Positions 48,503 to 58,620 of a stretch of DNA of 64,000 nt are shown in pieces. Location: the NCBI GenBank assembly GCA_905221605.1, contig CAJNDS010001191.1:586644-650643 (forward strand), in the 5' to 3' direction. Origin of the DNA: Symbiodinium natans (Eukaryota; Sar; Dinophyceae; Suessiales; Symbiodiniaceae). Numbering within the stretch: the stretch's first letter is position 1; each line of letters starts with the position of its first letter. Under the pieces are notes generated by a model that saw nothing but the letters and a program-made list of their open reading frames with translations, did not search any database and was not told where the DNA came from. A program made the position numbers and the translations under genes.

Positions 48503-48582
48503 GGGACTGCATTGCGTTTACGCAGGCCCGCAAAGCAGCCTCCTACAAGGCCAACAATCTCATAATGTTGCTCCCGATTTAG
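48503..48582 (+). CDS. Candidate terminal exon nn
   Basis: After TTGTCTGTCGGCAG the frame reads GDCIAFTQARKAASYKANNL then IMLLPI and TAG. It could close the gene that includes the preceding exons, but continuity is not proven. Confidence 0.48.
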
Positions 48583-48935
48583 TTTCCTTCCCCACTTGTA
48601 TGCGGAGTCTGAATGTCAACCTTCGAAAATGTCTTTTAGCACTTTCCAGCACGGCCCTCTTGATAGTGTTACAAGGAAGAAGGAGCAAAGTTCGTGGGCC
48701 GGGGATTCCGGGAGCAACGAGCGGCCTCAGATTCCCATAATCTCTGGAGCCGAGCTTTACATGAGTTTATTTCAAGATCTTCTTCTGAAACAAGACCTCA
48801 AAATATAATTTTTCAAGGGGGTGCAGTGCACTTTAGAAAATTGCTTGGGTGGTCTGGATCAATCTGCAACCGCTTTCTTCCGAGGCAGAACCTCTCAACC
48901 CCTCAACAGCTCCTCAACCCTCGACCCCAGGGTTA

Positions 48936-49005
48936 GGGGTTTAGGGTTTAGGGTTTAGGGTTTAGGGTTTAGGGTTTAGGGTTTAGGGTTTAGGGTTTAG
49001 GGTTT
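48936..49005 (+). repeat. Interstitial telomeric tract, ten units
   Basis: Perfect TTTAGGG units. About 49045-49095 downstream reads HFVSLIEDVQRLRNCL on the + strand, a weak exon candidate. Confidence 0.93.
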
Positions 49006-49214
49006 TCAAGCTCTCAACCGCCCCAACCCCTCCCCCCCCGAACCCATTTCGTCTCGCTCATTGAGGACGTTCAACGACTGCGAAACTGTTTGGGGGGGAG
49101 GGGGATCCCCGATACTAAGCCGAGCACACCATTATCCTCAAGTGCAGGACCCATAACCCTAAACCCTAATTAAACCCTACACCCACTATAACCCCTACAG
49201 GCCCTACACCTTAG

Positions 49215-49320
49215 TTATGGATCTCCTCAGCCGGCAAGGCTACCTCCCCGTCCTGCGCGAGATGTTCGCGGAGGACCAGGGGCGGTTCCTCAAACACAGA
49301 AACTTGGCTCCAACAAGAAA
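49215..49320 (+). CDS. Candidate exon pp
   Basis: After CACCTTAG the frame reads MDLLSRQGYLPVLREMFAED then QGRFLKHRNLAPTR. A family-7 MITE begins at 49322, right at the possible exon end. A reverse frame overlaps. Confidence 0.42.
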
Positions 49321-49321
49321 T

Positions 49322-49428
49322 GGGAGTTTCCGATATTAGGGGTACCGTATTGGGGTCCTTATTATAAGGGAAGCCTACTATTTGGGGGTCTATGTTAAGG
49401 GTCCTCTTTTTCGTAAGCCCGCACATCA
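49322..49428. mobile_element. MITE family 7
   Basis: GAGTTTCCGATATTAGGGGT ... CCTCTTTTTCGTAAGCCC. Shares AAGCCTACTATTTGGGGGTC with 26296 and 37811. Confidence 0.7.
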
Positions 49429-49783
49429 GGCTAGGCTTTGGGGCGTTGGTTTATGGCTTAGGGTGGCCTGGGCACAGGCTGAGGCATGACGATGAGCTTT
49501 GGATTTGGGGTTTAGGGTTTTTTGTGGATTAAGATTGAGGGTTGTTAACTAGGATGCGCAGTAGCGCCCTTATTCCCTTTTTTGGGGCTCTAGGTTCCCC
49601 TTTTAAACCCCTTTAAGCCAAAAAGGGCACCCTTTTTAATCCTAGGTTACTGGGCAACCTAGTTCAGGCTTACACCATCTTGCGGCTTGCTGTGGGGTCT
49701 GACTGAGGGCATGAAGGGCTTCAGGGCTTCGGAGGGCATAGCTTAAACCCTTCCTGCCCAAACCCTGAAACCGATTTGAGCGC

Positions 49784-50158
49784 GTGGGCGCACGAGTGGG
49801 CATTGCGGGTTTGGCGGGCGCAGGACGGTTTGGAGGGCAGCGCAGCACCTCAAGGGGACCAGCAACACCTGCAAGGGAGCAGCAAAAGTTCTTGTTGACA
49901 CCCAGCAATGATGCAACCGAGGAGAACCTGGGCGTAGGATTTTGCGGGCTTTGGGTTTGGGGCTTACGTTGGAAGAGGGGGCTGACCCAGTCATCCAGCC
50001 TCTCTGGCCCAAAGCAGCACCTGCGACTGCTTGCAGGTGTCAGCGACCCCTGCGCATTCGCAGGCACTGGTGGGGACCAGGGTCAGGACCTGCCTTTGAA
50101 AGACTCAGCTTCAGACCGTCCCTGCCCTCCTGCCCCCCTGTTCCTCCCCTCCTCCTAA
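49784..50158 (+). CDS. Weak candidate coding region
   Basis: A 124-codon frame (MGARVGIAGLAGAGRFGGQR ... FLLTPSNDATEENLG). Probably only the part to about 49932 is exon, since a telomere-like stretch lies within. Long reverse frames compete. Confidence 0.25.
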   Translation: MGARVGIAGLAGAGRFGGQRSTSRGPATPAREQQKFLLTPSNDATEENLGVGFCGLWVWGLRWKRGLTQSSSLSGPKQHLRLLAGVSDPCAFAGTGGDQGQDLPLKDSASDRPCPPAPLFLPSS

Positions 50159-50461
50159 ACCCAAACCCTAAACCCTTAACCCGAAAACCTGAACCCGAAT
50201 CCTAAACCCAGGCACATGCATGTTTAGACAACCCCTTCAGTACCACATGGGCTCCGGCTTCTTTCCGCCATCCATGCACCTGGGACCCCTGCAGAGTTAG
50301 CTTGTATTCCCTTTCTCTGGGTGGTTTCAGTTCCTGTAGAAGCCCCTTTGAACCAAAAAGGGGCACCCCTTTCTATTCCTAGGCTACTCTTGGGCCTCTA
50401 TACCCTAAACCCTAAACCCAAAACCCTAAACCCTTTTTGACAAGGTGCCAGTGCCATTGAA

Positions 50462-50560
50462 ACCCTTGGAGGCACAACCTCTTCCACCATGTCCAGAAAC
50501 GTTCGAGTCGGTCGCTCCTTTGATGCACCTGAGAGGGATACGGAGTCCTCGGGAGAGTCT
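50462..50560 (+). CDS. Weak candidate exon rr
   Basis: ETLGGTTSSTMSRNVRVGRS then FDAPERDTESSGE, running into a GGGTAATTA repeat. The continuing Arg-Val-Ile repeat frame is repeat-derived. Confidence 0.28.
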
Positions 50561-50800
50561 AGGGTAATTCGGGTAATTCGGGTAATTAAGGAAATTAGGG
50601 TAATCAGGGTAATTAGGGTAATTAGGGTAGTTAGGGAAATTAGGGTAATTAGGGTAATTAGGGTAGTTAGGGTAATTCGGGTAATTCGGGTAATTAGGGT
50701 AAACCCTAAACCCTAAACCCTAAACCCTAATACCCTAAATACCCTAAATAAATTACGGCAATTCGGGTAATTAGGGTAATTCGGGTAATTCGGGTAGTTA
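50560..50800 (+). repeat. Variant 9-mer tract GGGTAATTA
   Basis: About 18 units of GGGTAATTA/GGGTAATTC, interrupted by a CCCTAAA tract at 50700-50735 in the opposite orientation, then resuming at 50755-50800. Looks like a telomere-derived repeat with a changed unit. Confidence 0.8.
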
Positions 50801-51221
50801 GGGTTAGGGGCGGCAAGTTGGACGCGGGTAAGGGTTTTGCCTTCACTTCGCTTTGGGAAGTGAAGGCCCGATCTTCGAATTCTCCTACTTTGGGTTTAGG
50901 GTTTAGGGTTTAGGGTTTAGGGCTTAGGGTTTAGGGTTTAGGGTTTAGGGCTTAGGGCTTAGGGTTTAGGGTTTAGGGTTTAGGGTCTTACTGAAAGCCA
51001 CTCAGCACTGGGGCAAAGATTGATGGTTTGGGGCTATAAGGATATGTCGGCTCTACCGCTCTCTACCTCGTAGCAAGGCACTCCTCCACGCATTCCGGCC
51101 TTGTTTTCAAGTAAATGCTCATACTACATCGGGGCAAATCCTGAGCCCTAGAAATCCTACATGTGCAAGCGCCAAAGCAAGGATCCAACTCCACGATGTC
51201 AAGGATCTCGCAAAACACCTC

Positions 51222-51416
51222 GTGAGCCCTCGGTCATGCCAAGGGCCAGAAGGGTGCTGCACGCCTTTGCAAGGCGCAGCCACATGGGGTGGTCTTAACC
51301 CAGGGTCCTTTTGCGCGACCCGAGGGGGAGTCTTATCCAGAGTGCCTACAATGGAGCCCTGCTTGGAAGTTCAAGACCCCATGTGCGCAGATGCAGAGCC
51401 AGAGCCCGAATTCTAA
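51222..51416 (+). CDS. Weak candidate coding region
   Basis: QGPEGCCTPLQGAATWGGLN ... VPTMEPCLEVQDPMCADAEP and a TAA stop. Composition is plausible, but there are no clear splice sites. Confidence 0.25.
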   Translation: MSPRSCQGPEGCCTPLQGAATWGGLNPGSFCATRGGVLSRVPTMEPCLEVQDPMCADAEPEPEF

Positions 51417-52107
51417 AGTGCTGCAGAGAGCAGGAGCTTGCTCTCGGGCTTCTGCACGTGACTTCGCAAACGGAGGCGATGTAGCTTCTTCAGGAGCGGG
51501 ACTATGCTTGAGGTGGTAAGAAGAAGCTGTCAACACACTGGAGCCGGTGGGCCACTTCAAGGGTCAAACGGGAAACTTCACAGGAGATTCGGGCGCTTTG
51601 AGGTGACGCTGGAGGTAGTTTGCTCGCTCGCTCGTGTTTTTTTTTTGCGTCTGCTGTCGTGTGGCTTGGCTTGCATACCTTACAGTATGTTTCCTGGTTG
51701 TGAGGTCTGACGCCCCATCAATAGGAATCTAAGGCCATGTGGGTTCTCTTTTCTTTGCCGAGTTGCGACAAGGCACCGATAGGTTCAACTTTCTTCTTCT
51801 ATATGTCTCCGTGTTCATCTTCGCGGCACCTCGCGGAGTGACATGCATGGTACGCACCGAGGATGCTAGTATGCCCGAGGCCCTTGATCCACATGTCATA
51901 CGCTAAATACAAAAGTTGAGACATGCCAGAGGAAAGCGTCACCGAAACGTTGCTTTGATGTCCCTAAACCCTAAACCCTAATCGCAAACCCTAAACCCTA
52001 AACCCTAAACCATACGCGGATTTGACTCTGCAAACATCTTGTGACACATTCGAAAGTGAAGTCACAGCGTGAGCCAGGCCATGGATGGATGGCACCTGCA
52101 ACCCTCA

Positions 52108-52235
52108 GGATCCATGTACCTATATAGGGTTTAGGGTCTAGGGTGTAGGGTAGTTCATACTGGGGCCCTAAAGCAGCCATATAGGAACCCCTTGATGGCC
52201 CAAGTATATACCATATAGGTACATGGATCCTTAGG
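52108..52235. mobile_element. MITE family 10 with telomeric insert
   Basis: Left AGGATCCATGTACCTATATA, then GGGTTTAGGGTCTAGGGTGT (52128-52151), then the element resumes and ends ATAGGTACATGGATCCTTAG. Confidence 0.65.
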
Positions 52236-52344
52236 GCAACAAGCTAGGGACTCGACGGTTCGGTAAGTGGCCTTGACAGGACGTCTGGAATTACAAGGGT
52301 TAGACTCATGGATGTTTAGTTACGCCGACGACAGGGAGAGTTTA

Positions 52345-52398
52345 CAACACCCCCCCCACCCCCCCCCCCCCCCAAAAAAAAAAAAAAAAAAAAAAACT
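52345..52398. repeat. C run joined to A run
   Basis: About 25 C (with one A) pass directly into about 22 A. Same polarity as 10183-10198 and 14271-14300. Confidence 0.9.
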
Positions 52399-52964
52399 GT
52401 GTTGTTCCAAAGCCCTTCCCGTTGTCTGCTGCTTTTGCAAGACGTTTTGCGGTTGAAGATTGAGTCTTAAATCCTAAACCCTAAACCCTAGACAACCCAA
52501 GTCATGGCCCTTCACCGTTATGCCTCAGGGTTTTTCGGTCCACTCAATGGCGCCGCATTTGCGGGTTGTTTGAAGTTAGGGTCCCGTTTCTATGATCTCT
52601 TTAGAACAGTGTATCTGTTTTTTTGCACCAGTTTAAACCCCAAAGACACAAACAATGTTCTGTTCAAAGGGGAGGGGAGGGGGACCCTAACTTAGAACTA
52701 ACCCTCGTTTGGAGAATGACCCAAATGCGCTTGCGTACAGCGAATCCTCCAGTCACGCCTTGGCTGACACCTAAAACCCTCAAACCCTTACGCCCAGAAA
52801 CCTCAGGGTTTAGGGTTTAGGGTTTAGGGTTTAGGGTTTAGGGTTTAGGGTAACCGGTTGGTTTGGTGATGCTGGGGGCGGACCCGGCGCCACTAGCCTG
52901 CTCAATGGCTGCAAAAACCCCAAAACCGTAATATGCCAACCTTGAACCCTCAACCTTGGGATGC

Positions 52965-53110
52965 TCCCCTTATGCTAACAGCTCCTTTTTTGGGGATTTC
53001 AGGGTTTAGGGTTTAGGGTTTAGGGTATGTTCCCCCTTACACTAGCAGTCCAGAATCGGGGTTCTAATTCCCTCTATAACGGACTGTTAGTATACGGGGG
53101 AACATCCCAA
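52965..53110. mobile_element. MITE family 5 with telomeric insert and repeated end
   Basis: CTTGGGATGCTCCCCTTATG starts one end. A TTTAGGG tract (53004-53026) follows, then a second left end (ATGTTCCCCCTTACACTAGC) and the right end ATACGGGGGAACATCCCAA. As at 25395, an element end is present on both sides of the telomeric tract. Confidence 0.68.
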
Positions 53111-53639
53111 CCTACACCCTAAACCCGCCCCCCAAACCAGCCCAGCAGGCGCACGAATCCCTCAACCCCCGAGCCCTACAGCCCTGCAACCCCGAAGCCG
53201 TAAGTCATGGAGGTTTAGGGTTTCGGGTTTAGGGTTGAGGGTTTAGTTGTATCATGGCACAAACCAGGCCGGCTGCCCTGAATCAGTGCCCAGTCACGCA
53301 TTACCTTCAGCACTGCATGTTAAGAGGCCATTCTGAACGTCAAGGCCCCCCAGCCCCCACCCCAACAAACCAGCAAACCGCAAGACAATACTGATAACTT
53401 AAACTCCCAGGCCCGAAACCTGGACTGCGGGCAGTCAACCATATGGCTAAACCCCACTTCCTAACACATGGAAGTTGATCGCAGCTTTTCCGATCGTTTG
53501 CCGAAGTGCATTGAAGGGCCTGCAAGAGTGCACACGGACTGCTTCAGTTTGGCAACCATGAACAAGGTTGTTCAGGGTTTAGCGTTTAGGATTTAGGGTT
53601 TAGGGCTCTGGGCTCAGAGGGCTCTTGGGCACTCGAAGG

Positions 53640-53696
53640 ATCATGCACCCCCTTCCCCTTCCCCCTCCCCCCCTCCCCCCCCCCCCCCCCCCTCCC

Positions 53697-53745
<49 letters not shown>
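53640..53745. repeat. C-rich tract of about 100 bp
   Basis: CCCCTTCC-type sequence leading to nearly uninterrupted C for more than 40 bases. On the other strand a long G run able to form quadruplexes. Assembly length here is doubtful. Confidence 0.9.
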
Positions 53746-53755
<10 letters not shown>

Positions 53756-53789
53756 TCCCGCACGATCTCAGGGTAGAGTTTCATGGGCT

Positions 53790-53940
53790 CCGATCTCAGG
53801 GTAAAGTTTCATTCATGGGCCCTTTAGTCCCTGACCTTCTTCAGAGGGTTCGAGTGTACGGGCCCTTAATTTGTATAGGGTTTTCTAGGGGGTATACAAG
53901 GGATCCCCTTGTAAGGAGCCCATACTAAGGGGCCAAGCAT
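53790..53940. mobile_element. MITE family 13
   Basis: TTCATGGGCCCTTTAGTCCC ... CCCATACTAAGGGGCC, with GGGCCCTTAATTTGTATAGG inside as at 40000. Confidence 0.6.
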
Positions 53941-53987
53941 CAAGCATACACGAAACGCCCGACTTGCGCTTCTTCAACGTATCACAG

Positions 53988-54041
53988 GTTGTGGCCCAAG
54001 GCCATCTCAATCTCGCTGCTGAATCTGCCATGGCTGGGAGG
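53988..54041 (+). CDS. Candidate exon tt, 54 bp, ends at telomeric donor
   Basis: Acceptor CAACGTATCACAG. Reads VVAQGHLNLAAESAMAGR, exactly 18 codons, with donor GGGAGG|GTTTAG at the first TTTAGGG unit. Confidence 0.55.
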
Positions 54042-54180
54042 GTTTAGGGTTTAGGGTTTTAGAGCCTCGATGTTGCCTTATTGCCTTAGGGCCTAGGATT
54101 TGGGGCTTTAGGCTCGGGGCTTTCCAAACAGATGGTCGGGCTGAGCAAACCACTGCCACACGTCAGGTTGCGAAATGAGC

Positions 54181-54255
54181 ACCCTAAACCCTAAACCCTA
54201 AACCCTAAACCCTAAACCCTAAACCCTAAACCCTAAACCCTAAACCCTAAACCCT
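54181..54255 (-). repeat. Interstitial telomeric tract, ten units
   Basis: Perfect CCCTAAA units. Confidence 0.94.
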
Positions 54256-54329
54256 AGATGCACCTGTGGCCGGGTTCAGTTTCAGATCGTGCCAGAGGGA
54301 TTGAACATGAGGGTCAGAAACTCTAACTG

Positions 54330-54440
54330 ATCATTTATGTGGCCCCTTTTTGGGTTACGATTTTTTAAGGCGGCCCCGAATAACCCTGACATTTTGGGTC
54401 CCCAAAAAGGACCGCGATTTTGAGAACTCCCCGTCTGGAA
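54330..54440. mobile_element. MITE family 12
   Basis: TGGCCCCTTTTTGGGTTACG ... CCCCAAAAAGGACCGCGATT. Diverged relative of 42788 and 44691. Confidence 0.55.
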
Positions 54441-54533
54441 CAAGCAAGTTCGAACTCCAAAGCCCAAAACCTAAACCCCTGAACCCTGGGGCTTCAACTG
54501 GGGACTCACTTCGCCCAACCGGGCTTCTTTCCC

Positions 54534-54622
54534 AGCTTTGCAGCATGTGCTTGCAATGGTCAGAGACGCCCATGATTCCATGATTTATGACAAAGCATGC
54601 GCCGAGAAAACTGAAGGCTCAG
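54534..54622 (+). CDS. Candidate exon uu
   Basis: After CTTCTTTCCCAG the frame reads ALQHVLAMVRDAHDSMIYDK then ACAEKTEGSG. Possible donor CAGG|GTTCGT, otherwise open to TAG at about 54648. Good acceptor, helical protein. Confidence 0.5.
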
Positions 54623-55161
54623 GGTTCGTACTGGTAGCAGAAGTCTGTTAGAGTTCATTCGCCCTAAACTCCTAAACCCGAAGCCCCAACCCCGCTTACA
54701 TCCCTTAAGCCCCCAAACTTGACCCCATACGATAGGGGTTTCGGGCTTTTTGAGGCAAGATAGATTGTAGGAAGCAAGGTTTGAATTCTTGGCGCCATGT
54801 GACGATAGAGCTGTCTCCATCTGAGACGACAGCTAGGCATGGGTAGTCTTCCTGGTGTCGTAGGGAAGCCAAGAATCGGACACCTTATGTCCCCCTCAAA
54901 AGATTTGTACAGGGTTACATAGGGACTCGAACTCCGTACTAAGAACTAGCCGAGGATTTTAGGTTAGTATAGCGATGCTGCAGCTGATAGAGCTGTATTT
55001 TGGAGAACAACCCATGGTACGGATGTGTTGACATGCGCTGTGGCAGGAGTGGGGGGGCTGGATTTCAAGCCTGCAAGGGCTTCCGCGAACGCTCCTGTCT
55101 ATGTGACTAAACGGTGCAGAGTGTCCTCGTCCTGGCATGGGGCTTGCCCACTTGTCTTTAG

Positions 55162-55196
55162 GTGTTGACAGTGCTGCAGAGCTTGTTTGGCATAGC
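55162..55196 (+). CDS. Small candidate exon vv
   Basis: Acceptor CCCACTTGTCTTTAG. Reads VLTVLQSLFGIA directly into a CCCTAAA tract (55197-55245). Confidence 0.35.
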
Positions 55197-55252
55197 CCTA
55201 AACCCTAAACCCTAAACCCTAAACCCTAAACCCTAAACCCTAAACGCTCCAG

Positions 55253-55360
55253 CCCGACATGCCGGGGTTGCAGAAATCTCAGCAAGAGCCCGCGGAGCCG
55301 CCGACAAGCGACATGCCACCGCACACCGAAAAGGAGCTCATTCTCTCGCCTCTCTCAGTC
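55253..55360 (+). CDS. Candidate exon between telomeric tracts
   Basis: PDMPGLQKSQQEPAEPPTSD then MPPHTEKELILSPLS after ACGCTCCAG. A CCCTAAA tract lies on the left (55197-55245) and a TTTAGGG tract on the right (55364-55430). Confidence 0.42.
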
Positions 55361-55642
55361 CCATTTAGGGTATAGGGTTTAGGGTTTAGGGTTTAGGGTT
55401 TAGGGTTTAGGGTTTAGGGTTTAGGGTTTTACAGACTTTAAGGTTAATAGGGTTCGAGTTTCGGGTATAGGCTTTATAGGGTTCGGGTTTAGTCCTATTT
55501 ATAGTTTTTGAGGTTTAGGGTTCGGGTTTCGGGTATAGGCCATAGGGTTTATAGGGTTGATAGGGTGTATAGGGTTTAGATTTTAGGGTTTGGGTTAGAC
55601 ACGTGTTTTCCAAACATGTTTATACATCTGCAAATACATGCT

Positions 55643-55684
55643 GTTACGTGGGCCCTTCTGGAATGAGTGCCCCCATGAGTTTTG
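55643..55684 (+). CDS. Candidate exon, 5' of a 49-bp intron
   Basis: YVGPSGMSAPMSF, ending TTTTG|GTAAGT. Start not defined. It joins in phase to 55734. Confidence 0.4.
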
Positions 55685-55733
55685 GTAAGTTTGTGTTCTT
55701 TGCAAAAGGATGGGAAACGTGCACTTGTTGCAG

Positions 55734-55876
55734 GAAAAGGTTCTGCAGACCCGAAAGAGCCGAAACAGCCCATGAACGGGATGAAACGAGAAGCCATCTT
55801 GTCCGTACCCTCTAAGCAATTCAACGCTCAAGCCCCATGGCCCTATGGCCCTTGGCCCGAGACCCTCAAATCTTAA
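55734..55876 (+). CDS. Candidate terminal exon xx
   Basis: After GTGCACTTGTTGCAG the frame reads GKGSADPKEPKQPMNGMKRE then AILSVPSKQFNAQAP and on to TAA 55874. The intron (55685-55733) has canonical GTAAGT...GCAG ends and only 49 bp, a rare repeat-free intron here. 'DPKEPKQPMNG' recalls the start of an HMG box (DPxxPKxPMxx), but the rest does not match. Confidence 0.48.
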
Positions 55877-56204
55877 TCCCCCTAAACCCTAAACCCTAAA
55901 CCCTAAACACCAAACCCAAAACCCTACACCCTGAAACGACCCCAAGCACTCCTATGGAAAAGCACTGCAAGGTCTACTCAAGCCCCAGCTCAGCACCGCA
56001 CTCCTCCTCAAGGGAACGAAGGCCGGTGTTTCGCTGCTAACCCTAAACCCTTAGCCTGAACCCTATAAGCCCTAAACCTTAACCCCAAACCCTAAACCCT
56101 AAACCCCAAGCCCCATACCCTAAACCCTAAACCGCAACATCTTTCCATTCACTGCCTTGGAGCGCCCCCCCCCCCCCCCGAATCGTGCAGAATAATAAAT
56201 AACT

Positions 56205-56300
56205 AAATAAATAAATATATATATATATATATATATGTATGTAGATGTAGCTGTAGGTGTAGGTGTAGATGTAGATGTAGATGTAGATGTAGATGTAAGT
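56205..56300 (+). repeat. TA and GTAGAT microsatellites
   Basis: AAATA and TA repeats to 56236, then about ten GTAGAT/GTAGGT hexamers. Frames are repeat artefacts. Confidence 0.88.
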
Positions 56301-56607
56301 ACATGTACAGTTCTAGTTGAAGGTTCTAATTCAACAGGTGCCTATATCTCGCATGCTCGAGTTCAGGGTCAGGTTGCCATGGGTTCAGGGCTCAGGCAAA
56401 AGTATCCTCTCCCGCTCAGGGTTCCCCCTAAACCCTAAACCCTAAACCCTAAACCCTAAACCCTAAACCCTAAACCCTATTCCGCGCTACGTGCAGCTCG
56501 ACGCAGGAGTCCGGCACCCGCAGCCCTCGACCCCAAAAAGCCCAAACCTTGAACCTCAAAGCCCTAAACTAGGCCCCAAGCCAAGGCCCCAAATCCGAAG
56601 CCCTGAA

Positions 56608-56727
56608 TACTATTTGCTTAAGAACCCCAAAAGAATTTTTTAAAAAAATGACAATCCCTAAATTTCCCGTATTCAGGAAGAATTTTTTTTAAATTCGGGC
56701 TTCTTAAGCAATTAGTCGCTAAAACCT
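56608..56727. mobile_element. MITE family 1
   Basis: Left CTATTTGCTTAAGAACCCCA, right GGCTTCTTAAGCAATTAG. Confidence 0.78.
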
Positions 56728-56946
56728 TATAAGCACGGCGGACGCATTTCGCGCAGTGCTGGAAGCGCCCTCAAACCCCCACGCCCCTTTATGACCCAGC
56801 CCCAAGGATTGAAACCCTAAACGCTAAACCCTAAACTCCAAGGTTGGTAGGCACCAAGCTGCTAAGCTGCCAAGCCAATTTCAATTTCCATCATGTGGTT
56901 TAGGGTTAGTAGGGTTTAAGGGTGATAAAGAAGGGGCTTAAGGAGT

Positions 56947-57037
56947 TTAGGGTTTAGGGTTTAGGGTTTAGGGTTTAGGGTTTAGGGTTTAGGGTTTAGG
57001 TTTTTTTTTTTTTTTTTTTTTGGGGGGGGGGGGGGGG
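56947..57037 (+). repeat. Telomeric tract ending in T22G16
   Basis: Seven TTTAGGG units, then about 22 T passing directly into about 16 G. Confidence 0.92.
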
Positions 57038-57304
57038 TTCGGATTTACAAGCACTGGAATGCCCCAAGTCCGGCCTCCAAACCCTGAAACCACGGGCAGC
57101 AAAAGCACCACCAAAGCAACAAAAAGACCCAACAGCTCAACCCACCCTGAACCCTACCCCTAAATTCTACAACCTGAACCTAAACCCTAAACCCTAAACC
57201 CTAAACCCTAAACCCTAAACCCTCAGCCCTAAACCCTAAACCCTAAACCCTCTCCATATATATATATATACATACATACATATATATGTATATGTATATT
57301 TAAA

Positions 57305-57445
57305 CCTTTGTAAATTCGCCGAATGAGGCAAGTCCTTCGTCGAATAAGGCAAGTCCTTCGTCGATTAAGGCAAGTCCTTCGTCGATTAAGGCAAATCCTT
57401 CGTCGATTAAGGCAAGTCCTTCGTCGATTAACGCAAGTCCTTGGA
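57305..57445 (+). repeat. 21-bp tandem repeat, about six units
   Basis: Unit AAGTCCTTCGTCGATTAAGGC with few changes. It follows a TA microsatellite and a CCCTAAA tract (57180-57252). In one frame it would give a 7-residue repeat, but no gene context is visible. Confidence 0.88.
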
Positions 57446-57590
57446 TGAAAACTTTATGTTTTCTTAATGTTATGGGATTCTTTGGGCGTGTGGGTTTTTC
57501 CCTAAGCCTGGAACCCCCTAATGACTATGAATGCTAGAACAGTGACCCTCTAGACCCTAAACCCTAAACCCTAAACCGACCCAATTGCAG

Positions 57591-57658
57591 GTTGCAGGCG
57601 GCCAAAGCAAAGTTTGAGGCACCTCGGGATGGGAGCTGTGGGGCCTTAAGCTTCGGCT
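57591..57658 (+). CDS. Candidate exon yy
   Basis: After CCCAATTGCAG the frame reads LQAAKAKFEAPRDGSCGALS. It runs into a TTTAGGG tract (57668-57775), and the preceding CCCTAAA units end 12 bp upstream of the acceptor. Confidence 0.42.
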
Positions 57659-57928
57659 TCAGGGGTTTTAGGGTTTAGGGTTTAGGGTTTAGAGTTTAGG
57701 GTTTAGGGTTTAGGGTTTAGGGTGTAGGGTTTAGGGTTCAGGGTTCAGGGTTTAGGGTTTTGGGTTTAGGGTTTCAGGTCGATTTGGGCTTGAGCTGGCC
57801 GTTCCTGCTGCATCACCAGGTATGTTGGGGTTTAGGGTTTAGGGTTTTGGGGTACAGGGACCCCCAGAATGTGTTGGAGCATAGCTTGCTTCCAAAATCC
57901 CCACGATGCCTCGATTTTTCTCAGCAAC

Positions 57929-58221
57929 ACATGTTTCAAAACTTTGAAGACGGACAACAACCTGCGAATCTCCCACGTTGTTCATGCCGAGCTCGGATAG
58001 TCCATTTGCGAGTAGTTAGAACAGGCCCCGTCTTTCCCGATAAGGATCACAAGCGAGAAAGCAACACTGCTTCCACACACTCAGTTCCTCCTTCGATGTT
58101 GACACCAGCATTCGTCTTGTTAAGGGCGGGGGGGGTGGAGTCCTCTTGCTGCCTGCACACCAAACTTTCGTGTGAACACGTTGGGTTAAACGGTTCAAAT
58201 TCCGTCTATACGCCTCACTGA
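57929..58221 (+). CDS. Weak candidate coding region
   Basis: Open frame MFQNFEDGQQPANLPRCSCR ... LTPAFVLLRAGGVESSCCLH and TGA. Long, but without clear splice sites. Kept as low confidence. Confidence 0.25.
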
Positions 58222-58557
58222 AACCCTAAACCCTAAACCCTAAACCATTCTGAAACCCAGTGAAGAGAACGGGTACCCTGTGTCTTTTCTTCTTTCTTCG
58301 CTTGGGGAGAACCCGAGGTGTTGAGCCGCTGGGGGTTTTCAGACAGTTTAGGGTTTAGGGTTTAGGGGTTTAGGGTTTAGGGTTTAGGGTTTAGGGGTTT
58401 AGGGTTTAGGGTTTAGGGTTTCCTGTGATCTGTATTGTGGGCCGTATGAGCCCCTTGCTGATGGGGAGATTCTCCTTATCAGCCCTTTAAACCGTATAGG
58501 GCACCCTTTCTCAACCTGGGTTACCCTTGGGTCTCGCGCACCTGGACCCCGTTGCAG

Positions 58558-58620
58558 TGCGAGGCAAAGATTTCGGAGTTGGTGCAAGAGCCGCGCCCTG
58601 AGAATATTCAGAATCTGAAG
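58558..58620 (+). CDS. Exon with telomeric 5' splice site (best example)
   Basis: Acceptor ACCCCGTTGCAG. 63 bases read CEAKISELVQEPRPENIQNL K, with donor CTGAAG|GTTTAG. The donor is the first unit of a TTTAGGG tract (58621-58696). Exactly 21 codons, with both boundaries matching splice consensus. Confidence 0.6.

Noticed and set aside
50489-50716. Arg-Val-Ile repeat protein
   Set aside because: Translation of the GGGTAATTA array. Only the first 25 codons may be exon.
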